Source of the DNA: Methanobacteriota archaeon
Lineage (GTDB): Archaea; Methanobacteriota; Methanobacteria; Methanobacteriales; Methanobacteriaceae
NCBI GenBank assembly: GCA_023436175.1
Contig: JAEZKE010000120.1
Span: 1-11,573 of the forward strand
Length of the DNA stretch: 11,573 bases
Reading direction: 5' to 3'
Positions within the stretch are counted from its first letter, which is position 1; the number at the start of each line of letters is the position of its first letter. The position numbers and the translations under genes are program-made. The notes under the pieces were generated by a model. The model saw only the letters and a program-made list of their open reading frames with translations. It did not search any database and was not told the origin of the DNA. Shown piece after piece: positions 6,987 through 11,573 of this stretch.

Positions 6987-7334
6987 ATGAAAGAAGAAGT
7001 ATTTTTCAGTAAAGGAATGCCTCATGTTAAAAAAGACTATCCCGACCTTTATGAAGCAATTGTACATTTAAATAATGCAGCATATACAGGTAAAACTCTT
7101 GATTATAAAACTCAAAAGTTAATAGCCATAGCAGTAAACGCAGCAGCTTCTGACGACAGAGCAATAAGAAAACAAATGGTAAGTGGAATGAAAGAACTTG
7201 GGATTACAAAAGATGAAATAATGGACGCTTTAAGGGTTGTTCTTTTAACTGCAGGAAAACCCGCATTTACCAAATCAGTTGCAATACTGTATAAATTACT
7301 TGAAGACCCTGAAATGGTAAAATGTATTAAATAA
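6987..7334 (+). CDS. Cysteine-poor AhpD/CMD-fold protein
   Basis: Small all-helical cytosolic protein of 115 residues (120 if ATG 6972 is used), assigned to the carboxymuconolactone decarboxylase / AhpD superfamily. Support: the helical stretch LDYKTQKLIAIAVNAAASDDRAI (about 38-60), the helix-turn GMKELGITKDEIMDALRVV (67-85), and the following LLTAGKPAFTKSVAIL, the usual family layout. The peroxidase-type members carry a Cys-x2-Cys-x3-His motif in the SDDRAI region; here both cysteines are absent and the only Cys is C113 near the end. Thiol-based peroxidase activity is therefore not expected, and its reaction is unknown. It has its own long upstream region and is followed by a likely terminator, so it appears monocistronic, between two histidine kinase genes. 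Fold assignment is fairly sure; function is not. Confidence 0.8.
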   Translation: MKEEVFFSKGMPHVKKDYPDLYEAIVHLNNAAYTGKTLDYKTQKLIAIAVNAAASDDRAIRKQMVSGMKELGITKDEIMDALRVVLLTAGKPAFTKSVAILYKLLEDPEMVKCIK

Positions 7335-7348
7335 CATTTTAAATCCGT

Positions 7349-7405
7349 TCAAAAATTTTTGATTTTCGAGGGTATTTATTTTTAATAACCCCATATCCAT
7401 TTTTA
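7349..7405 (+). terminator. Likely terminator after the CMD-like gene
   Basis: A perfect 14-base palindrome TCAAAAATTTTTGA (7349-7362) is followed by a stem formed by GGGTATT and AATAACCC (about 7370-7392, one bulge) and then a T5 run at 7400-7405. The position just after the stop and the downstream T run fit termination before the membrane kinase. Confidence 0.4.
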
Positions 7406-7466
7406 ATAAGTGAATACAACGTATTAAAACAAATAAACTTATTTTAGAAAGTACTAAAGAAAAATC

Positions 7467-9125
7467 ATGAACTTTCAGTATTCACCCTATGGTATTTTAC
7501 TAATGGTAAGTGCCTTCATCATTCTATCATTAGGTATTTACAGTTATAAAAAACGTTCATCTAACCTACATACTTACTTCATTTTTTTCATGTTGTCCAT
7601 ATTTTTCTGGTGCTTTGGGGCAGCAATGGAATTTTTCAGCATTGCAATATGGGCAAAAGTATTCTGGGTTAAAATTACCTACATTGGAGTAGCTACGGTT
7701 GCCCCTCTATGGTTTATATTCATATTAAATTATGCAAACTATGATAAATATTTAAAACCTGCCCATATTAGACTTCTTTTCCTAATACCCGTCATTGTTA
7801 TAATCATGGCATTTACAAATGAATGGCATGGATTACTGTGGCCAGGTATAATTCCAACTTCTAGCCAGCCCGGAGCTATTTTAATTTATGAACACGGCCC
7901 CATTTTTTTCATTAACATGATCTACAGTTTCTCTCTGACTATAATTGGGCTCATTATTTTAATTAAAACATTAATAAAATCTTCCCGAAAGTATCGTCAG
8001 CAGATTTCTATTTTAATATTAGTTGGATTAATACCATTAATTTTCAGCAGCTTTTATGCATTCCATGTTCTTCCCATTGTGGGGCTGGACTTTTCTCCAT
8101 TTGCACTTGTTATAGCAGGAATGCTGCTTGCTTTAAGTATTTTTAAGTTCCATTTCCTGGATATTCTTCCAGTAGCTCATAAAATACTATTTAAAAACAT
8201 GGTCAATGGAGTTTTAGTTTTTGATGATAATGAAAAGTTAATGGAAGTAAATTCTGCTGCCAGTCTAATAGGTATAGGCCATGATGATATTGGCAAAAAT
8301 GCAGATGAAGTCCTTGATAGATTTGAAGAGCTTAAATCACTTTACAAGGCACGTGAGTCAGAATCAGAGGCATTTTTAGAAGATCCAGTAAATCAATGGA
8401 TTCAAGCTCAAGTTACCCCTATTTACGATGATGAAGATATATTCCAAGGGCATTTGCTAATAATTCAAGATATAAACAAACGTAAAAAACTTGAAAAGGA
8501 ATTAAAAAAATCATTAGAAGAAAAAGATCTGATGATGAAGGAAATTCACCATAGAGTTAAAAACAATTTCATGATTATACAGAGCCTTCTTCAACTACAA
8601 TCACGACATATAGATGAGGAGGATACACTGGAGGTTTTTAGAGAAAGCCAAAATAGGATTAAATCAATGGCATTTGTCCATCAGCGTTTGTACCAGCATG
8701 ACAATCTTAAAAAAATTAATTTCGGAGATTATCCTCAAACTTTGGCCTTGGATATTTTCAAAAGCTATGTAACCAATCCAAATCAAATAACATTGGATAT
8801 AGATACTGAAGATGTTACGTTAGATATAGATACAGCTATTCCCCTTGGATTAATCCTCAATGAGCTGATCTCTAATAGTTTAAAATATGCATTTCCCAAA
8901 GATAGAAAAGGTCGATTAATGGTTAAATCTTTTTTAAAGGACAGCAAATACAGTTTAATAGTCAGCGATGATGGAATAGGGTTTCCAAAAGGGTTAGACT
9001 ACACAAAATCTGACTCATTAGGATTAAAATTAATATATAGTTTGTCTGATCAGATAGGGGCAGATGTTAAACTAGATACAACAAATGGAACTAAATTTGA
9101 AATTACATTTAATGTAGAAAACTAA
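7467..9125 (+). CDS. Membrane histidine kinase: 7TM sensor, PAS, HisKA_2
   Basis: Integral membrane sensor kinase of 552 residues. The first 230 residues form the 7TM domain found at the N-terminus of many archaeal and bacterial kinases, with helices at about 8-27, 37-57, 65-89, 103-117, 146-166, 180-199 and 211-228; WxGxxxFF-like aromatic helices and the NEWHGLLWP loop (118-126) match that family. A PAS domain follows (240-338, ending DINKRKK), then HisKA_2 with EIHHRVKNNF (likely phospho-His H362) and HATPase with N-box N465-F476 and DDGIGFP from D501. The transmitter is close to those of the two soluble kinases upstream, but there is no receiver. No good Shine-Dalgarno precedes the ATG; a TATA-like CTTATTTTA near 7438-7446 would put transcription at or near the start codon. 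Ligand and partner regulator are unknown. Confidence 0.92.
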   Translation: MNFQYSPYGILLMVSAFIILSLGIYSYKKRSSNLHTYFIFFMLSIFFWCFGAAMEFFSIAIWAKVFWVKITYIGVATVAPLWFIFILNYANYDKYLKPAHIRLLFLIPVIVIIMAFTNEWHGLLWPGIIPTSSQPGAILIYEHGPIFFINMIYSFSLTIIGLIILIKTLIKSSRKYRQQISILILVGLIPLIFSSFYAFHVLPIVGLDFSPFALVIAGMLLALSIFKFHFLDILPVAHKILFKNMVNGVLVFDDNEKLMEVNSAASLIGIGHDDIGKNADEVLDRFEELKSLYKARESESEAFLEDPVNQWIQAQVTPIYDDEDIFQGHLLIIQDINKRKKLEKELKKSLEEKDLMMKEIHHRVKNNFMIIQSLLQLQSRHIDEEDTLEVFRESQNRIKSMAFVHQRLYQHDNLKKINFGDYPQTLALDIFKSYVTNPNQITLDIDTEDVTLDIDTAIPLGLILNELISNSLKYAFPKDRKGRLMVKSFLKDSKYSLIVSDDGIGFPKGLDYTKSDSLGLKLIYSLSDQIGADVKLDTTNGTKFEITFNVEN

Positions 9126-9590
9126 ATTTATTTGGGATACGCAATTGTTTTGAATCAACACTTTTTATCATTTCAATATTGTAAAAAAGAAGATATTCTA
9201 TCCTTTAAATTGAAATAAAATTAAATTTCATCTCCTTGAATACAATTTTTAAAGCAAAAATTAAACACATAATTCCACTACAATATGGATAATTAGTTTA
9301 TAAGATAAATTACTCTTTTTAAAATAATTACCTACAAATTTTTATGTACTCAATATATTATAAAAAATTATAGGATAAAATTTTATTTTATAGATGTTAT
9401 GCCATTAAAAATTAAAAATAAATTTAATAAAATATTATTTTTTTTATTAAGTATTTAATATAATCTCTTATTACTTAATAGATTATTGATTAACTTTTTA
9501 TAGATAAATAAAGTCTAATTTAATAAATTTTTAGAAATGTTTAAATATAAACCAATTATATTATAAACAACACCAAAAAGGAGGTAAAAA
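9126..9590. other. AT-rich intergenic region before the small membrane proteins
   Basis: 465 bases, almost all A/T, without a gene I can support. It contains only low-information AT inverted repeats (for example TTAATAAAA/TTTTATTAA at 9424-9450). From about 9505 to the next ATG it matches the upstream region of the second small membrane protein, marking the conserved promoter block. Confidence 0.55.
9533..9549 (+). promoter_or_regulatory. BRE/TATA promoter of the first small membrane protein
   Basis: AGAAATG followed by TTTAAATATA (9540-9549) predicts transcription start near 9570 and a leader of about 20 bases carrying AGGAGGT at 9579-9585, five bases before the ATG. The same arrangement occurs before the paralogue: TTTTTAGAAA, then TTTAAATAAT, then AGGAGGT. 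Confidence 0.6.
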
Positions 9591-9803
9591 ATGGTAAACG
9601 CAATACTTGCTGCAATACTATCTTTAATAATCCCAGGATTAGGCCAGATAGTAGCTGGTGAAGCTAAAAAAGGAATAATATTCATAGTTATTGCAATTAT
9701 ACTAGGTTTACTAGTCAGCTCAATAAGCTCATTTATTGGCATAATATCACTTTTATTCGCCATATATGCAGCTTACGATGCATATCAGCTTGCAAAAGCT
9801 TAA
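9591..9803 (+). CDS. Small PGLGQ-type membrane protein, copy 1
   Basis: A 70-residue, very hydrophobic protein. It begins MVNAILAAILSLIIPGLGQIVAGEAKKG, a hydrophobic stretch with the PGLGQ turn and a short polar loop with a GE-KKG pattern. Two further membrane helices follow, about 28-45 and 48-63, ending YAAYDAYQLAKA. The layout (SLIIPGxGQ, GxxKKG, YDAY near the C-terminus) resembles small TM2-like membrane proteins common in methanogens; I recognise the pattern but know no tested function. It is preceded by a perfect AGGAGGT site, the strongest in the window along with that of its paralogue, implying high expression. It is 69% identical by hand count (48 of 70) to the gene 505 bases downstream. 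Confidence 0.85.
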   Translation: MVNAILAAILSLIIPGLGQIVAGEAKKGIIFIVIAIILGLLVSSISSFIGIISLLFAIYAAYDAYQLAKA

Positions 9804-10085
9804 ATATTAATTCGTATCCTTAAATAATGATAGTTTTAATAAATCTTTATATTTATTTTAATTTTATTTTTGTAATTTTAAATAAAAGGTCTATGCCTGT
9901 CTTTAAACAAATAAAAAATAGATATTCCCCTTTGAAATATTATAATCGCAGCTAAAATCCCATTATTTCTTGAATATTATTTTAAAATCAATAAAACATC
10001 AAATAGATTACATTACTAAAACCTATTCCAATAATCATTCCATTAATAACAATTGTATAAAAAGCATTGTTTGTTCAAAACAAAA

Positions 10086-10127
10086 TTTAATTAATGTTAT
10101 CTAATTTATCAAATAACATTAATTAAA
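10086..10127. repeat. Perfect 15-bp inverted repeat with 12-base loop
   Basis: TTTAATTAATGTTAT (10086-10100) is the exact inverse complement of ATAACATTAATTAAA (10113-10127), separated by 12 bases. It is followed by a short A run on the + strand and is not a classical terminator in that direction. It could be a structured RNA element, a protein-binding dyad or a trace of a small mobile element. Confidence 0.55.
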
Positions 10128-10250
10128 AAATACAATAATAAATTTAATAGTTTAATATTTAATCATTTAAGACTTAATATGTAGCATTATTAACTAATAA
10201 AACATTTATTCCATATTATATGCTAAAATAAGCCTAATTTCACCAATTTT

Positions 10251-10268
10251 TAGAAAGATTTAAATAAT
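10251..10268 (+). promoter_or_regulatory. BRE/TATA promoter of the second small membrane protein
   Basis: TAGAAAGA followed by TTTAAATAAT (10259-10268) aligns with the promoter of copy 1 at a constant offset of 718-719 bases. Upstream AGCCTAATTT (10231-10240) matches AGTCTAATTT at 9512-9521. AGGAGGT at 10296-10302 lies six bases before the ATG. Confidence 0.6.
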
Positions 10269-10308
10269 ATATTATTCTATATAATTAATACAGTAAGGAG
10301 GTAAGCAA

Positions 10309-10542
10309 ATGGTAAATGCAATACTTGCTGCACTAATGTCTTTAATAATTCCAGGAACAGGTCAGATACTATCTGGTGAAGTTAAAAAAGGAATAATATT
10401 TTTAGCCATCGAAGTTATATTATATGTACTATTCCTCACTGTAAGCTCGTCTATTGTTATTATATCACTCTTATTTGCCCTATATGCAGCTTATGATGCA
10501 TATAAGGGGGCAAAATCAGATTCCCATACAGCCACAGTATAA
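10309..10542 (+). CDS. Small PGTGQ-type membrane protein, copy 2
   Basis: A 77-residue paralogue of the 70-residue protein upstream: the same MVNAILAA start, SLIIPGTGQI with the PGxGQ turn, GEVKKGIIF, IISLLFALYAAYDAY, but with a polar tail (KGAKSDSHTATV) seven residues longer. An acidic residue, E35, sits inside the predicted middle membrane helix where copy 1 has Ala, which may reflect a charged contact or changed partner. The first 60 coding bases and the promoter are conserved with copy 1, showing duplication of the whole transcription unit. It probably acts in the cytoplasmic membrane, function unknown. The T-rich stretch at 10553-10566 may end its transcript. Confidence 0.85.
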   Translation: MVNAILAALMSLIIPGTGQILSGEVKKGIIFLAIEVILYVLFLTVSSSIVIISLLFALYAAYDAYKGAKSDSHTATV

Positions 10543-10696
10543 AAAATATATACATTTTTATTTCATTTCCAAAAGAAAACAGAGAACTTAGATTTAAAAA
10601 AAATTAATTTTTCTATTTTAACAGTAAAGTTATATCTATAAAGTAAATAAAATCAAATGTACGTGACCAACTTTAATTTTCACTTAAAACACAAGC

Positions 10697-10705
10697 TTTT
10701 TATAC
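10697..10705 (+). promoter_or_regulatory. TATA box P1, upstream copy
   Basis: TTTTTATAC in the first repeat unit predicts a start near 10728, within GATCATCACCA. It is identical to the box in the second unit. It would give an rpl15e leader of about 250 bases, if transcription passes the T tract at 10747-10751. Confidence 0.5.
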
Positions 10706-10866
10706 TTATTTAATCCAATGATCATCACCAATTAGTAGAAAACAACTTTTTAAGATTTAAAATAACATATAATTAATTTTTGCGTTTTTTTAATAGATTT
10801 ATATCTGCAAAAATAAATAAAATCAATCAGGTGTGATTATTTTTAATTTTCACTTAAAGCATAACC

Positions 10867-10875
10867 TTTTTATAC
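10867..10875 (+). promoter_or_regulatory. TATA box P2, proximal promoter of rpl15e
   Basis: TTTTTATAC in the second unit predicts a start near 10898 and a leader of about 78 bases. The block TTTAATTTTCACTTAAA, conserved about 10 bases upstream of the box region in both copies, may be an activator or BRE-related element. Confidence 0.6.
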
Positions 10876-10897
10876 TTACTTAAACTAATAATGATCA

Positions 10898-10975
10898 TCA
10901 CCAAATTGGTGAAACAACTTTTTTTGGGATTTAATCCCATGGATGTGGCGCAAGCTGAACAAAAGAGGTGTTTTA
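10898..10975 (+). promoter_or_regulatory. Structured rpl15e leader with hairpin plus U7 tract
   Basis: TCACCAA (10898-10904) and TTGGTGA (10906-10912) form a 15-base dyad that can fold as a 5-bp stem with a five-base loop. Six bases later comes a T7 run (10919-10925), then a second dyad TGGGATT-T-AATCCCA (10925-10939). A hairpin plus oligo-U so close to the start looks like a leader terminator or attenuator; the second dyad could be a ribosomal-protein binding site. AGAGGTG at 10964-10970 decides the start at 10976. Confidence 0.45.
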
Positions 10976-11521
10976 ATGTATAAATATATAAGAGACGCAT
11001 GGAAAAATCCGAGCGATTCCTTCGTCAAGGAGCTTATGCAACAGAGAGCTCCGCAGTGGAGAAGGGAAAGCGTAATTCAGAGAATAGATAGACCTACAAG
11101 ACTTGACAGAGCAAGGTCTTTAGGATATAAAGCTAAAAAAGGATATGTTGTTGTAAGGACCCGAGTTAGGAGAGGTGGAAGAAGGAAAACAAGATTCACC
11201 GCCGGTAGAAAACCTAAAAGGATGGGTGTCAACAAAATAACTCCTGCAAAATCCATTAAAAGGATAGCTGAAGAAAGAGTAGCCAAAAAATACCCTAACT
11301 TAGAAGTTTTAAACTCATACTGGGTATGGGAAGACGGGAAATTCAAATTTTTTGAAGTCATATTAGTTGATCCAAACAGTCCATCAATTAAAGCGGATAA
11401 AAACATAAACTGGATCTGTGAAAAACAGCACACAAGCCGTGTACTACGTGGACTCACAAGTGAAGGTAAAAAAACCCGTGGACTTCGAGGAAAAGGTAAA
11501 GGCGCAGAAAAGGCAAGATAA
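10976..11521 (+). CDS. rpl15e: 50S ribosomal protein L15e
   Basis: Large-subunit ribosomal protein of the archaeal/eukaryotic set (eL15), bound to 23S rRNA. The 181-residue sequence begins MYKYIRDAWKNP, the family's standard N-terminus, and contains QRAPQWRRE, IQRIDRPTRLDRAR, LGYKAKKGYVVVR, VRRGGRRKTR, YPNLEVLNSYWV and FEVILVDPNSPSI, all typical. It is strongly basic and ends in a Lys/Arg/Gly-rich tail for rRNA contact. ATG 10976 is chosen because AGAGGTG ends five bases before it and the protein then matches the family start; an in-frame ATG at 10943 would add 11 residues that are not part of the family. The leader is duplicated and structured, suggesting regulated expression. A 14-codon out-of-frame frame (10939-10983) overlaps the start. 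Confidence 0.96.
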   Translation: MYKYIRDAWKNPSDSFVKELMQQRAPQWRRESVIQRIDRPTRLDRARSLGYKAKKGYVVVRTRVRRGGRRKTRFTAGRKPKRMGVNKITPAKSIKRIAEERVAKKYPNLEVLNSYWVWEDGKFKFFEVILVDPNSPSIKADKNINWICEKQHTSRVLRGLTSEGKKTRGLRGKGKGAEKAR

Positions 11522-11532
11522 GCCTTAAATTA

Positions 11533-11540
11533 TTTTTTTT
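11533..11540 (+). terminator. T8 tract after rpl15e
   Basis: A run of eight T lies 12 bases after the stop codon. This may end or thin transcription before the next gene, whose probable ATG is only 24 bases further on. Confidence 0.45.
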
Positions 11541-11563
11541 AGCAAAATAAAGGAAAAATATCC

Positions 11564-11573
11564 ATGATCCATA
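11564..11573 (+). CDS. Start of the next gene, cut by the window edge
   Basis: ATGATCCATA gives Met-Ile-His. The RNA-binding exosome-subunit family gene that often follows rpl15e in related methanogens begins with MIH, so this may be its first codons. GGAAAAAT upstream is a weak ribosome-binding site. With three codons visible this is context inference only. Confidence 0.3.

Larger units (their letters stand above)
9804..10308. other. AT-rich intergenic region between the two small membrane proteins
   Basis: 505 bases with no supported gene. T-rich sequence at 9846-9880 may end transcription of copy 1. A perfect 15-bp inverted repeat lies at 10086-10127 and a weaker TTGTTT/AAACAA pair at 10067-10083. 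The last 80 bases are the conserved promoter of copy 2. Given the duplicated genes, most of this region was probably carried along or has since diverged. Confidence 0.5.
10601..10935 (+). repeat. Tandem duplication of a promoter/leader block upstream of rpl15e
   Basis: Two head-to-tail copies, about 10601-10761 and 10770-10935, align at a period of 169-173 bases. Shared blocks in order: ATTAATTTTT, TATATCT, AAATAAATAAAATCAA, TTTAATTTTCACTTAAA, CTTTTTATACTTA, ATGATCATCACCAA, AACAACTTTTT and GATTTAA. Both keep a TATA box and the expected start region, so they may be tandem promoters P1 and P2. The 3' parts differ: only copy two has a good hairpin with a T7 run and the GGGATT/AATCCC dyad. Confidence 0.75.

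Noticed and set aside
9369..9450. AT-only inverted repeats such as TTAATAAAA/TTTTATTAA
   Set aside because: Low-information matches expected by chance in DNA that is almost all A and T.
10828..10905. Possible minus-strand C/D box RNA (GTGATGA ... CTGA)
   Set aside because: The C-like box is part of the repeated start region and its inverse dyad; spacing to CTGA is about 70 bases and no internal D'/C' boxes are visible.
10943..10975. In-frame N-terminal extension of L15e from ATG 10943
   Set aside because: L15e proteins begin MYKYIRDAW, and AGAGGTG at 10964-10970 points to ATG 10976.
10891..10983. 30-codon frame from ATG 10891
   Set aside because: Its ATG lies upstream of the start expected from the TATA box at 10867-10875; only the shorter 10939 frame would be transcribed.
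11077..11457. 126-codon minus-strand frame inside rpl15e
   Set aside because: Shadow of a secure, highly conserved ribosomal protein gene on the opposite strand.

Overview
The window looks like a piece of a low-GC methanogenic archaeon, most likely Methanobacterium or a close relative in Methanobacteriales. The evidence is an archaeal-type riboflavin synthase, the archaeal/eukaryotic ribosomal protein L15e, archaeal BRE/TATA promoters (TTTTTATA-type), GGTGAT/AGGAGGT ribosome-binding sites, a run of PAS-rich HisKA_2 sensor kinases typical of these methanogens, and very AT-rich intergenic DNA. This placement is inference from gene content; no search was run. All recognised genes are on the + strand.

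Layout: (1) 15-473, riboflavin synthase ribC. (2) 690-3080 and 3387-6293, two paralogous soluble multi-PAS histidine kinases with an N-terminal receiver domain. Each sits behind its own promoter about 27 nt from the ATG, so both may be leaderless. The receiver of the first is degenerate (Tyr for the phospho-acceptor Asp, Glu for the conserved Lys); that of the second keeps the key residues. The first kinase also has a GC-rich, hairpin-containing in-frame insertion in its ATP-binding domain. (3) 6294-6986, a long non-coding stretch with several perfect dyads. (4) 6987-7334, a small cysteine-poor AhpD/CMD-fold protein. (5) 7467-9125, a membrane histidine kinase with an N-terminal 7TM sensor, one PAS and the same HisKA_2/HATPase module. 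(6) 9591-9803 and 10309-10542, a duplicated pair of small PGxGQ-type membrane proteins with conserved promoters and strong Shine-Dalgarno sites, separated by 505 bp with a 15-bp perfect inverted repeat. (7) 10601-10935, a tandem duplication of a promoter/leader block upstream of rpl15e (10976-11519), followed by a T8 tract and the probable first codons of the next gene.

How it fits together: the two ends are housekeeping (flavin synthesis, ribosome). The middle is an accessory signalling region: three kinases sharing one transmitter type, two cytosolic and one membrane-bound, with no stand-alone response regulator in the window. The receiver of the second soluble kinase is therefore the only visible candidate phospho-acceptor. 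The most unusual non-coding signals are the duplicated rpl15e promoter/leader, the 26-bp operator-like dyad at 6623-6648, and the GC-rich insertion inside the first kinase.
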